DNA of 64,000 bases from DATFVA01 sp963800255 (GCA_963800255.1 CAWDAK010000008.1:310001-374000); one strand, 5' to 3'. Positions 18,616 to 27,379 are shown, counted from the first letter of the stretch. Notes: generated by a model from the letters alone, not told the origin. Translations and numbers: made by a program.

Positions 18616-20061
18616 TCATCCTTTTATTAATATTTTTGAATTTTTAATATCATTATATGTTTTTGCAGCTTTGATCATTCCGGCAACCCATTCAGGGGAG
18701 GCAAGTGCATGAAGATGAATGTAGGTTGCAAACACGTTCTTATACATTAGTCCATCCCGTCCCCCCAAACTTCCGGTACCTCTAACAACAGAAAGTGCGC
18801 TCTTTATCCAGGGATCATAATCATAGATTTCAGAATAATGGAATTCATGACCTTTTAGTATAGTTCCTTCTTCAAAGAAGGGATTTTCTTTATCTACTTC
18901 CGCTACAGCATAACCATGTCCGCATGGTTTATCGTGCATCTTAATTTCGATAGGAAGTATTCCTGAAAGAGGATATTCTCCCCCTCTCCATTTAATATTC
19001 TGAGCGAGGTACATCAACCCTCCGCACTCAGCATAGATTGGTAAACCATCCTCCGCTAATTCTTTAATAAACTTGTTAAACCCGGTATTTTCTGAAAGCC
19101 TGTTAAGATTAATTTCAGGGAATCCTCCAGCTATATATAGAGCATCAAGTTCTTCCAGCAGATTTTTCTGATCCGGCGTGAAATTATCTTCTGTCGATAT
19201 TGGTACAAGGCAGGCACCCTTTGCCTCAAGCAATTCCAGGTTTTCAGGATAGTAAAACGAAAAAGAATTATCCCTGAAGTAACCTATCTTCACCTTTTTG
19301 TTATAGGGTGAACTCCCGGTTGAGTGGATCCTTCCTGCAGGTTCAGATTTTGATAATGACGCAGATGCTTTAGCTATGGATATAATTTTTGAAATATCAA
19401 CATTCTCTTCTATAATTTTGTTTAATATTTCCAGAATCTCAGATTTTTCCTGAAGTTCTTCCGGCATTACCAGTCCCAGGTGTCTTGACGGCATAATAAA
19501 TTTATCTGTAAGCCTGGGTATTGCACCAATTACAGGTATTCCGGTTTCTCCCTCTATTGCTTCTTTAACTATTCTTATATGCCGTTCACCGGCGGTACGG
19601 TTAAGAATCACCCCTTCAATACGAAGTTTTGGATCGAGATGCAGACACCCTGCAATGAAAGCTGCAGCTGTCCGTGTAACCTTTGTAATATCCTGAACAA
19701 TGATTAATGGGGCCTGCAAATAATCTGCAAGCTGGGCGGTGCTGTGAGTTCCCTTGCTGTCCATTCCGTCGAAAAGCCCCCTGTTGCCTTCGATAATATT
19801 CATTCCATTCTCTAAAGCTTTATTCAGGAAAGATCTCCTGACCATTGGAAAACCCATCATAAAGCTATCGAGATTCCTGGCTGGTTTGCCCGAAGCTAAA
19901 CTCAGCCAGGCAGAATCAATGTAGTCGGGACCCTTTTTAAATGCAGCTACATCTAAACCTCGATTTTTAAGAGATACGAGAAGTCCGCAGGTAACTATTG
20001 TTTTACCCGAATCCCCGGATAATCCACTTATGACAATCCTGGGGTAATTCCTGGAAATCAT
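18616..20061 (-). CDS. dsrN: DsrN, cobyrinate diamide synthase-like amidase
   Basis: The 481-residue CbiA-type protein has an N-terminal P-loop (VISGLSGDSGKTIVTCGLL) and a C-terminal class I glutamine amidotransferase domain with the catalytic Cys in PIYAECGGLMYLAQ. In dsr operons this protein is thought to amidate siroheme to the siroamide of DsrAB. The position right after dsrABD supports that over a general cobalamin role, although corrinoid synthesis remains possible because the same genome uses corrinoid proteins. Confidence 0.88.
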   Translation of the reverse strand: MISRNYPRIVISGLSGDSGKTIVTCGLLVSLKNRGLDVAAFKKGPDYIDSAWLSLASGKPARNLDSFMMGFPMVRRSFLNKALENGMNIIEGNRGLFDGMDSKGTHSTAQLADYLQAPLIIVQDITKVTRTAAAFIAGCLHLDPKLRIEGVILNRTAGERHIRIVKEAIEGETGIPVIGAIPRLTDKFIMPSRHLGLVMPEELQEKSEILEILNKIIEENVDISKIISIAKASASLSKSEPAGRIHSTGSSPYNKKVKIGYFRDNSFSFYYPENLELLEAKGACLVPISTEDNFTPDQKNLLEELDALYIAGGFPEINLNRLSENTGFNKFIKELAEDGLPIYAECGGLMYLAQNIKWRGGEYPLSGILPIEIKMHDKPCGHGYAVAEVDKENPFFEEGTILKGHEFHYSEIYDYDPWIKSALSVVRGTGSLGGRDGLMYKNVFATYIHLHALASPEWVAGMIKAAKTYNDIKNSKILIKG

Positions 20062-20086
20062 AACCTTTCCCTGCTAAAATGTTAAT

Positions 20087-20335
20087 CTAATTCTCAGCGC
20101 CTTCTTTATGCGGAATCTCAATAAAGCTTCCACCAAAGTAAGTGTATACACACTTTCCGCTTTCTATCAGGTCCCTGATTGCAGATTTGATTAACGTTTT
20201 ATCGCATCTGTCGCCGTACAGTTCGTGCACAGCTTTGGTAAGGTCTGTAGCCTTCCATTTTTTTTGTCCCATGCTTTCTTTAATCATCCGGAACATTGCA
20301 TCAGAGACTTCTTCAAGTTTAACCTGCTCAGCCAT
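20087..20335 (-). CDS. dsrD: Sulfite reductase activator DsrD
   Basis: The 82-residue winged-helix-like protein (KWKATDLTKAVHELYG, KTLIKSAIRDLIESGK) has the size and pattern of DsrD, which stimulates sulfite reduction by DsrAB and marks reductive pathways. It lies 13 bases after dsrB with a strong AGGAGG site. Confidence 0.93.
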   Translation of the reverse strand: MAEQVKLEEVSDAMFRMIKESMGQKKWKATDLTKAVHELYGDRCDKTLIKSAIRDLIESGKCVYTYFGGSFIEIPHKEGAEN

Positions 20336-20348
20336 GATAAACTTCCTC

Positions 20349-21431
20349 CTAATAAGTAAGATGAGTTGATCGCTTAAACGTCAAGCCGGCATGTTTGAAA
20401 TCATCAATATGAACTTTTTCAAATGGAATTCCTGTCATCCTAAAGAACTTCGGCCAGCCTATGCGGTTAATCCACTCGCCCATTCTTTCGTGCGGCTGTG
20501 CATCTTTTGCCCAGACCTCAACCAGGTTTCTAACAGCGTCTACTACTTCAGGCCAGCGAGGCGGATTATTAGGCAGGAATGGTATTGCCAACTTTGAGAA
20601 CATTGGTTCACTCCTGGCGTTGGATACTTTTCCTCCAACCCATATAGATACACCGTCATTTAGCGGATCATTCAGCGGCATAGCCGGACAAACCGTATAG
20701 CAGTTTGCACAGAACATACACCTTTCCTCAATAACCTCTACCGAAGATTTACCGTCATGTGTTGTAGGCTTTATTGCTGCAGTAGGACAAGCTGATACAA
20801 CTGATGGTATTTCGCACATAGCTTTCAGGTTGTCCCGGTTAACCTTAGGAGGTCTTCTATGTATCCCGAGGATTGCTATATCAGAACAATGGACAGCACC
20901 GCACATATTCAGGCAGCAAGCAAGTGCAATTCTAAGCTTTGCCGGTAATTTCATCTCGGTGAAATATTCAATAAGCTCATCCATTACTGATTTAACAATA
21001 CCTGATGCGTCGGTTGCCGCAGAATGGCAATGCACCCAGCCCTGGGTATGAACTATACTGGAAATTGAATTTCCCATACCACCAACAGGATGTCCCAGTG
21101 CTCTTAGATCTTCAATCAAAGGGTCAATATTTGACTCCACGGTCAACAGGAATTCAACATTATGCCGACTCGTAAATCTCAGGTAACCGTCACAGTATTT
21201 ATCTGCAAGGTCAGCATAGATCCTTATCTTTTCGATTCCTAAGAGTCTTGGAGAGGCAGCCCGTACTGTATACAGTTTTGCTCCTGTATCAGAAACATGA
21301 ACCATAACGCCCGGTTTCAATATTTCATGATATTTCCACTTACCGTAATTTTCTTTAATGACCGGGGGTAAAAACTTTTCATAATGCGGCGGACCTATAT
21401 CGGTCAGTCTTTTCTTTTTCTCTTCAGCCAT
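20349..21431 (-). CDS. dsrB: Dissimilatory sulfite reductase beta subunit
   Basis: The 360-residue protein has the sulfite reductase siroheme/iron-sulfur cysteines (CCLNMCGAVHCSD) and a ferredoxin domain (CMFCANCYTVCPAMP). Together with DsrA it reduces sulfite and loads sulfur onto DsrC. Its frame is intact and starts 53 bases after dsrA with AAGGAAG before the ATG. Confidence 0.97.
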   Translation of the reverse strand: MAEEKKKRLTDIGPPHYEKFLPPVIKENYGKWKYHEILKPGVMVHVSDTGAKLYTVRAASPRLLGIEKIRIYADLADKYCDGYLRFTSRHNVEFLLTVESNIDPLIEDLRALGHPVGGMGNSISSIVHTQGWVHCHSAATDASGIVKSVMDELIEYFTEMKLPAKLRIALACCLNMCGAVHCSDIAILGIHRRPPKVNRDNLKAMCEIPSVVSACPTAAIKPTTHDGKSSVEVIEERCMFCANCYTVCPAMPLNDPLNDGVSIWVGGKVSNARSEPMFSKLAIPFLPNNPPRWPEVVDAVRNLVEVWAKDAQPHERMGEWINRIGWPKFFRMTGIPFEKVHIDDFKHAGLTFKRSTHLTY

Positions 21432-21484
21432 TTTTTCTTCCTTTAATAATATTTCAGATATTAAAAATTAACTGATTGACTTTG

Positions 21485-22720
21485 TCATGTTTCTTCAGCC
21501 ATTTCAGTAGTTTCTTCATCAACACCCTCTTCGGAATCCTCCTCAAAGTACTCTTCGTAAAATACATAGGGGTTCTCCCTGGGATGAGCAACCATTTCAG
21601 GAACAGGTTCAACACCTATCGCCTCAAGGAAATTGCCCATACCGACTCTTTGAATGAATTCACCTACTCTTTCACGATTTTTACCCTCTTCCGACCATAG
21701 TTCGTGGATTTTTTCTACAAGGTCGGTTAATTCGGTGTAAGGAGGTTCAAGCTTTATAAATGGTACTAGAACAGAAGAAAGCAAGGCACCTTCAACGATC
21801 GGAGCCTTTGAACCGATTAATATACATGCACCACGTTCCTTACCCGGAGAAAGAGCTTTAGGCATAGTGTTGATACAATGCATACATTTCACACAAGAGC
21901 TATTATCTATAGTAAGTTCTTTTCCATCCCAATCCATGCATTTGGAAGGACAGTTATTAACTATTTCCTTCTGAATATCCATTCCCGATTCTGCATATTT
22001 CGTAACCTCATTTTTATCCATCTGGATATCGTCTTTCCAGGTTCCGATAATTGACATATCCGCCCTTGCCACAGCGGCTACGCAGTCATTCGGACATCCG
22101 GACATCTTAAATTTCCATTTATACGGGAATGCCGGGCGGTGGAGTTCATCCTGGTAATTCATGGTCAGAAAATATGTAAGGGCCATAGTATCATAGCAGG
22201 CCCATTCACATCTGGCTTTACCGCAGCAGCAGCTGGGTGTTCTCACGTCTGAACCGGATCCTCCAAGGTCAAAACCTAATTCGGTTAACTCTTTGAATAC
22301 TGGTTCCAGTTCGTCCGTTCTGGTGCCAAGGAAAACAATATCTCCGGTTGAACCATGCATATTCGTTAATCCGGAACCATGCTTTTCCCAGATGTCACAT
22401 AATTTTCTCAATATATCCGAAGTATAGAACCAGCCGGCAGGCTGATTTATACGCATTGTATGAAAGTGAGAGACGTTCGGGAAATCTTCAGGCAGATCTG
22501 AATATCTGCCGATTACACCGCCTCCGTAGCCAAGTACTCCAACTATACCGCCGTGCTTCCAATGACCTATCCTTTCTTCGTAAGAACGTTCCAGCTGTCC
22601 CAGAAGATCATTAGCCATAGGATTGTTCTCGGCTGCGGATTTAATTTCTTTAACGAAACTTGGCCAGGCACCTTTTTCAAGTTCATCCAGCTTTGGTGTC
22701 TTCCTTATTTTCTCAGCCAT
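21485..22720 (-). CDS. dsrA: Dissimilatory sulfite reductase alpha subunit
   Basis: The 411-residue protein has TPSCCCGKARCEWACYDTM and KMSGCPNDCVAAVA, which bind the [4Fe-4S]-siroheme unit, and a ferredoxin insertion with CMDWDG and CVKCMHCINTMP. It is the first gene of the dsrABDN set. AGGAG lies six bases before the ATG. The acidic C-terminal tail (EEYFEEDSEEGVDEETTEM) is slightly unusual. Confidence 0.97.
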   Translation of the reverse strand: MAEKIRKTPKLDELEKGAWPSFVKEIKSAAENNPMANDLLGQLERSYEERIGHWKHGGIVGVLGYGGGVIGRYSDLPEDFPNVSHFHTMRINQPAGWFYTSDILRKLCDIWEKHGSGLTNMHGSTGDIVFLGTRTDELEPVFKELTELGFDLGGSGSDVRTPSCCCGKARCEWACYDTMALTYFLTMNYQDELHRPAFPYKWKFKMSGCPNDCVAAVARADMSIIGTWKDDIQMDKNEVTKYAESGMDIQKEIVNNCPSKCMDWDGKELTIDNSSCVKCMHCINTMPKALSPGKERGACILIGSKAPIVEGALLSSVLVPFIKLEPPYTELTDLVEKIHELWSEEGKNRERVGEFIQRVGMGNFLEAIGVEPVPEMVAHPRENPYVFYEEYFEEDSEEGVDEETTEMAEET

Positions 22721-22840
22721 TTTATCTCCTGTTAATTTAATTTTACAGTTTCCTGTTTATATGCAGAACAAAAATTTTAAAGAGGTTTTAAAGCTTTTCT
22801 GACTCCTCCCCGGAAATCTTAACCCAAAAATTCTGAATAA

Positions 22841-22869
22841 AACATATTGAAGCAGTGGTGTAATTACAA
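22841..22869 (-). promoter_or_regulatory. Candidate promoter of the dsrABDN operon
   Basis: On the minus strand, TTGTAA (22864-22869) and TATGTT (22841-22846) are separated by exactly 17 bases, and the second box extends to TATGTTTT, near the Bacteroidota TAnnTTTG element. The leader to the dsrA start would be about 115 bases. Confidence 0.45.
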
Positions 22870-22896
22870 TATGAAATTAGGTTTTGTAATCTATGT

Positions 22897-22935
22897 GTTG
22901 TATTTGCTGAAAATCCGGATGATGTTTAATACAAC
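22897..22935. promoter_or_regulatory. Dyad between the transposase-like gene and dsrA
   Basis: Perfect 8-base arms GTTGTATT (22897-22904) and AATACAAC (22928-22935) surround the 8-base palindrome ATCCGGAT (22913-22920), and both share nearly the same centre. It lies two bases beyond the transposase-like stop and about 30 bases upstream of the candidate dsrA promoter. It could be an operator or a stem after the upstream gene; it has no poly-T tail. Confidence 0.4.
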
Positions 22936-22936
22936 T

Positions 22937-24082
22937 TTATTTTACAGGGATATGGAGGGACCGGACGGCGAGTTCTACAATAAAAGTTCGCATTTCCGGA
23001 CTGTTAATAGGAAGATCCATGGGCAATGGTAAAGTGCCGCAATTGAAGTTGGCAAAGTATGTCCTGCTGGGTTTCTGAAGGTACAGAGAAAGCCGGCTGA
23101 AACCTATAGGAAGAGGAACAAGCATCCACCATGCAATCCATCCATTTATTATAGGAAGAGGATCATACTTTATCATATGGAATTTTTCAAATCTCTTTTG
23201 GAAGGCTCTCAATAATCCTTCGAACCGTATGGTTGGTTTTTCATTTATCCTTTCCTGAAGACGGTCAATAAAATAACTGCGGGAATTAAGAACAATTTCT
23301 TTCATTTTTTTATCCTTAAAGATTACAAGGTAATCTTTAAGCTGGCATGCCTGATTGGTCTTATAGGCAGTCATTGCCTCGAGAATTAACTTTTTCAGAT
23401 CAGGCACATAATAGAGTTCACTTTTAAGGTGTTTATCGTAACAGGCCCGGGTGTAGTGATTATATGTTGACGCATAAGGAAAGACAATTTTTAAAGCTTC
23501 CTCAATTGATTTCAGACCATACGACATGAAGGTGGGACAAACGAAGCCCCTGCAATTCATTCTGTCCAGAAGTCTTATCCATATTTCTTTAGATTCTCCT
23601 CTTCCTACCTCAAATCCCAGTACCACTGTCGACAAAGCATCAATGGCTAATGCCAGATACAGGCAATGCTCCTTATTACTGCCTGCACTGCACTTGAATT
23701 TCTTACCTACGAGGTGAATAAGCCTGGCCTCATGCTTGTTTGCTGCAACATCCAGGTATTCTTCCCAGGAGGGGCATTCTTCCAGGTATTCTCTTATTTT
23801 TTGATTTATTCTAATAGGAGAGCTATGATAAAGCGAGCAGAGATCGCGATACGAATAACCGCTTAAATATGCCTCAGTCAGAGTTCCATAATTTGGAACG
23901 GTTTTGAAAGGTTTATTTTCTACCCAGGTTTTTTGACAAAATCTGCACCGGTATCTCTGTATATTCGCAGATGTTTTCCCATGTTTGATAATCCTGCTGC
24001 TGTTGCAAAAAGGGCAATTTTCAGTCTTTTCTGAAACCACTTTTCCAGCATACTCTTGAGGAGAGAGAGTCTGGGTGTACAA
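22937..24082 (-). CDS. Transposase-like zinc-ribbon protein lacking catalytic aspartates
   Basis: The 381-residue protein starts at TTG with GGAAGG upstream; no ATG is available. Residues 23-49 form a zinc ribbon (CPFC...CRFC) followed by a helix-turn-helix region at about 65-100, as in IS1/IS1595-type and MULE-like transposases. Where these usually have a catalytic Asp in a SDG-like motif this protein has SYG (Tyr188), and the first expected Asp near residue 123 is also absent. The frame is undamaged. It reads towards dsrA, 216 bases away. It may be a dead transposase or a DNA-binding protein recruited for regulation. Confidence 0.65.
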   Translation of the reverse strand: MYTQTLSPQEYAGKVVSEKTENCPFCNSSRIIKHGKTSANIQRYRCRFCQKTWVENKPFKTVPNYGTLTEAYLSGYSYRDLCSLYHSSPIRINQKIREYLEECPSWEEYLDVAANKHEARLIHLVGKKFKCSAGSNKEHCLYLALAIDALSTVVLGFEVGRGESKEIWIRLLDRMNCRGFVCPTFMSYGLKSIEEALKIVFPYASTYNHYTRACYDKHLKSELYYVPDLKKLILEAMTAYKTNQACQLKDYLVIFKDKKMKEIVLNSRSYFIDRLQERINEKPTIRFEGLLRAFQKRFEKFHMIKYDPLPIINGWIAWWMLVPLPIGFSRLSLYLQKPSRTYFANFNCGTLPLPMDLPINSPEMRTFIVELAVRSLHIPVK

Positions 24083-24507
24083 AATTCCTTCCTTTCCTAA
24101 AAATTAGTCAACGGTAATGAATTTTGAACGATCCGCATTAATCAGTCGGGCAGGAGATTCTCAATGATACCCCGTTTTCCGTTTTTGCCTGAACTGATTT
24201 TCAGGATGATATTAACCTAATCCCTGAACTGCCAATCTTTATGCCAACAACATATTGTTTACAAACTTAGAGCATTCGCATTTTGGATTAATTATGTGTT
24301 CATTTTTTTTACAGTTTCTATTGGGAATTTCTCTATAATGCTAATAAATATTATTACTTCTAGAAATTATTAGTATGCACATATATTTTAGAATAGGCTG
24401 AGTTAACTGGTTTTTTGTTTAATAATTATTTAGTTTTGAGCATATGCTCATAATAATTTAGACAAGCATTAGAGAATAATTTCCATTAAAATTTAAACTT
24501 AGAGCTT
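24083..24507. other. Divergent intergenic region, AT-rich
   Basis: These 425 bases separate the minus-strand transposase-like gene from the plus-strand DUF134 gene, so they should hold promoters for both. An AT-rich inverted repeat CTAATAA/TTATTAG lies at 24341-24373, and a 14-base palindrome at 24437-24450 is listed separately. I see no gene. Confidence 0.6.
24437..24450 (+). promoter_or_regulatory. 14-bp palindrome upstream of the DUF134 gene
   Basis: TGAGCATATGCTCA is a perfect 14-base palindrome followed by TAATAATTTAG, a plausible -10 region, 58 bases before the DUF134 start codon. It is a good candidate operator for autoregulation by the DUF134 protein. Confidence 0.5.
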
Positions 24508-24783
24508 ATGCCGCGACCTAAAAAATACCGCAGAATTTGCTGTAATCCGTCATCCTTGTATTTCAAACCAAGGGGTATTCCTATGTTTGAGCTGGAGGAG
24601 GTAATTCTGGAACACGATGAACTGGAATCCCTAAGGCTAGCTGATATGCTATCATTTTCACAGGAAAAAGCAGCTCTTGAAATGAACGTATCAAGGGCTA
24701 CTTTCGGAAGGATTGTGGGCAGGGCTCGTAAAAAGCTTGCGGATGCAATTTTAAATGGAAAAGCGGTTAAAATTAATCAGTAA
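24508..24783 (+). CDS. DUF134 family helix-turn-helix regulator
   Basis: The 91-residue protein begins MPRPKKYRRICCNPSSLYFK and contains a helix-turn-helix (SFSQEKAALEMNVSRATFGR), the standard layout of DUF134 proteins. These are usually encoded beside NifX/NifB-type iron-molybdenum-cofactor-like proteins in anaerobes and are believed to regulate them. Here the partner follows after 19 bases. A perfect palindrome lies upstream. Confidence 0.88.
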   Translation: MPRPKKYRRICCNPSSLYFKPRGIPMFELEEVILEHDELESLRLADMLSFSQEKAALEMNVSRATFGRIVGRARKKLADAILNGKAVKINQ

Positions 24784-24802
24784 TTAAAAGAGAGGAATCA
24801 TC

Positions 24803-25228
24803 ATGTCAGAGGAATTAAACACAGTAAAATCAGGACATTTTTCTGGAAAAGTAGCTATTGCAACAAATGATGGAGAACGGGTTACCGGACATCTGGGCAG
24901 ATGCCGGTCATTTATGATTATTGAACTGAATAATGAGACAATTGTTAATAAGGAATTAAGAGATAATGTCTTCACTCATCACAGGATGCACGAGGAAAAT
25001 CATAATCACAGTGAAGGAGGAGGTCATTCCCATACCAACCTGATAAACGGGTTGAAGGATTGTAGTTTTCTCATATCGAGCGGCGGCGGCTGGAGAATTG
25101 TGGAAGATTTAAAGCAGAATAACATTACCCCCATCTTTTCTGATGTAGAAATGATTGACGACGCAATCGCTAAATTTGTGAAGGGTGAGTTAAAAGATGA
25201 TGCCGGTTTAATCTGCAGGCATGATTAG
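24803..25228 (+). CDS. NifX/NafY-type metal-cluster-binding protein with His-rich loop
   Basis: The 141-residue protein matches the dinitrogenase iron-molybdenum cofactor-binding fold (KVAIATNDGERVTGHLGRC at the start, FLISSGGGWRIVEDL later). A His-rich insert, HHRMHEENHNHSEGGGHSH, at about residues 58-76 should bind metals. Relatives in anaerobes include the molybdenum-copper orange protein. It is encoded in a two-gene unit with DUF134, AGAGG being its ribosome site. No nif genes are in the window, so a role in nitrogenase is not supported. Confidence 0.85.
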   Translation: MSEELNTVKSGHFSGKVAIATNDGERVTGHLGRCRSFMIIELNNETIVNKELRDNVFTHHRMHEENHNHSEGGGHSHTNLINGLKDCSFLISSGGGWRIVEDLKQNNITPIFSDVEMIDDAIAKFVKGELKDDAGLICRHD

Positions 25229-25237
25229 TAATTAATC

Positions 25238-25263
25238 CTGCCGATGGTCCATTCAGACGGCAG
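25238..25263 (+). terminator. Weak terminator after the NifX-like gene
   Basis: CTGCCG and CGGCAG form a six-base stem ten bases after the stop codon, followed by TTTCGGGCTTTT. Confidence 0.4.
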
Positions 25264-25321
25264 TTTCGGGCTTTTAAATCCGGTTATTATAGTTTGAATA
25301 CCTCTTAATATCTGAAGCAGA

Positions 25322-25440
25322 GAGGCTATCTCATAAGTCTGATAATGTTAACCTGAATTGGTTTCAGATTCTAATTCCGATTTGAAATTGAATAATTAGA
25401 TTCCGAAATAGATTCGGAATGACACTTTTGAGACAGCCTC
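25322..25440. repeat. MITE-like palindromic element of 119 bp
   Basis: Terminal arms GAGGCTATCTCA (25322-25333) and TGAGACAGCCTC (25429-25440) are inverted with one mismatch. Inside are further inverted pairs, TCTAATT/AATTAGA and ATTCCGAA/TTCGGAAT. No reading frame is present. It lies between two convergent genes and may also act as a bidirectional terminator. The structure resembles small non-autonomous transposable elements; copy number cannot be judged here. Confidence 0.55.
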
Positions 25441-25489
25441 ATATTTTTTTAGTAGAGTTATTCTGCAATTTAGAAGCGACTCTTAACAA

Positions 25490-27379
25490 TCATTTTGTTT
25501 CCAACGAAACAGGCTTAACATCAGGAAGAATTACACTATTAAAATGAGGGACGTTAATCTTCCAGTTAACACCTGCAGTTAAATTCTCCGGCAGTTCTGT
25601 TTTATGGCACGTTGAACACCTTGCCAGGCCTGATTTATCTTTATTTTCCCTCACTTCTTTCATATGGCATGATACACATAAATTATGCAGTGCATCCGTG
25701 TATGATAGTATGTTATAAGTATCATTTACCTTCTTTAATCCGGAGTTAAAGTTAAATGTCTTATGACAATCAAAGCATTTTTTTGCTGAATTCACGTTCC
25801 GGTTAATACCTTCTTTGTGGCAGTCGCTGCATTTCAGATTCGCACCGTCTACGGCGGAATGCCAGTCGTGCTTAAAGAAATCTGCCTGCGTATACATTCC
25901 TGTATGGCATTCCCAGCACTCGCTCAGCTTTTCACCGGGAAGATTCAAATGGTGACAGGTCAAACATTTCTCCTTGCCAATTCGTACTATGTGAGCCTGA
26001 TGCGGAAATTTTACGAATTGATCATCCCTGTTTCCGTTTACGTCTAATGTATCCAGTCCTGAAGCACGGTAGACTTTCACATCCTTAACGCCGGCACTGT
26101 GAACGTGATTACCCGGGGTCAAAGCTATTCCTATCGCAAAACTGATGATGAAAGCCAGAGAATGTTTTGCTATGTTAGTTACATCGGGTGTTCCAAGCCA
26201 CGTTCTTGAAGCATAATCAAACTCAGGCATCGTGTGCGGTAACGAACCAGTTTCTTTAGAATCCATTCCGCAGATATTGAAATTTTCAATTGCAAATAAG
26301 AATACCAGGGATGCAACCGAGATGATACCGAGACTGGTAATTATTTCAGTTATTAAGGGAGTATATGAATCACCGGTAGTTCCAAGCATTACGAGTCCCC
26401 CTACATCGATACGGTTCATCATCATACCAAAAACAACCATAAATGAGCCTGTCCATTGCACAGGAGCAGTAATACGTAATTTTGGAATAGAAAAGAGAAT
26501 GACAGGAATAATGGTTGAGACAAGGAGCTCTGCTATAAAAAGATTACTTTGCCAGCTTCCATTGAAAATCAACTCAAACTTTCCCTGCGCTGTTATGTCT
26601 GAGATCTTCACAATAAAATATATTGATAAGACCCAAACAGCTATTTTACAAAGCTTAGCTACCAGAGCCGTTTCAGGTTTGCGTTTGAACAACCAGTGCG
26701 AAACAAGACTTTCAAATGAAACCATCATTAATCCAAGCGCCACCGCAGAAATAAAAAATTGAATCGGAAGAATATTGGAATACCAGAGCGGGAAAATCTT
26801 GAAAGGCATAATAAGGAATAAACTGCCAAGTGAAGACTGATGGAGGGTGGAAAGCATTATTCCCAGCAGAACAAATACAAAACGGAACTTCATCAGGAAC
26901 TTCCTTATCCTGGCATATCTGCTGAATTTCTCCAAGGGGACGGGACTAAATTCCAGGAGCAGCACCCCGGCGTACAGCATCACGCACCAGCCTACTTCAA
27001 ACAACGGTGAATGAGGATTCCAGTAAATAATCATGTGCCAGATGTTCCAGGGTAGTCCAAGATCCACCAGCAAACTTATAATTACAGCCAGGTACCCGAG
27101 GAATGCGGTTAGTACAGCAGGCTTCACAAGAGGATGAAATTCATCCCGTTTCATAATATAGAAGATAGCAGTTAGTACAAATCCGCCGGCAGCAAGGGCA
27201 ACTCCGCCCATAACGTCAAAGCCGATCCATAAACCCCATGGTGTACTATCATTCAGATTGGTCGTTACCCCAAGACCGAAAATAAAGCGGTTAAGAGCGA
27301 TTGCAGCAGCAAAACCGGTAATTGTCCATAAGATAAGTTTTGCATTCCTTACTCTATTCATCGGGAGATTCCTTCTCAT
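25490..27379 (-). CDS. NrfD/HybB-type membrane subunit fused to a hexaheme cytochrome c
   Basis: The 629-residue protein starts with about ten transmembrane helices of the NrfD/HmcC/HybB type (residues 10-430), followed by a periplasmic domain with six heme c motifs: CLTCH, CWECH, CSDCH, CFDCH, CVSCH and CSTCH. Start choice is between ATG 27379 and ATG 27361; the latter has GAAGGA eight bases upstream. It overlaps the ferredoxin gene. It would connect periplasmic cytochromes or hydrogenases with the quinone pool. In known Hmc and Tmc complexes the cytochrome is a separate protein, so the fusion is distinctive. Confidence 0.85.
   Translation of the reverse strand: MRRNLPMNRVRNAKLILWTITGFAAAIALNRFIFGLGVTTNLNDSTPWGLWIGFDVMGGVALAAGGFVLTAIFYIMKRDEFHPLVKPAVLTAFLGYLAVIISLLVDLGLPWNIWHMIIYWNPHSPLFEVGWCVMLYAGVLLLEFSPVPLEKFSRYARIRKFLMKFRFVFVLLGIMLSTLHQSSLGSLFLIMPFKIFPLWYSNILPIQFFISAVALGLMMVSFESLVSHWLFKRKPETALVAKLCKIAVWVLSIYFIVKISDITAQGKFELIFNGSWQSNLFIAELLVSTIIPVILFSIPKLRITAPVQWTGSFMVVFGMMMNRIDVGGLVMLGTTGDSYTPLITEIITSLGIISVASLVFLFAIENFNICGMDSKETGSLPHTMPEFDYASRTWLGTPDVTNIAKHSLAFIISFAIGIALTPGNHVHSAGVKDVKVYRASGLDTLDVNGNRDDQFVKFPHQAHIVRIGKEKCLTCHHLNLPGEKLSECWECHTGMYTQADFFKHDWHSAVDGANLKCSDCHKEGINRNVNSAKKCFDCHKTFNFNSGLKKVNDTYNILSYTDALHNLCVSCHMKEVRENKDKSGLARCSTCHKTELPENLTAGVNWKINVPHFNSVILPDVKPVSLETK

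Noticed and set aside
24803..25228. NifX-like gene as a sign of nitrogen fixation
   Set aside because: No other nif gene is in the window, and this family with a DUF134 partner occurs widely in non-fixing anaerobes.
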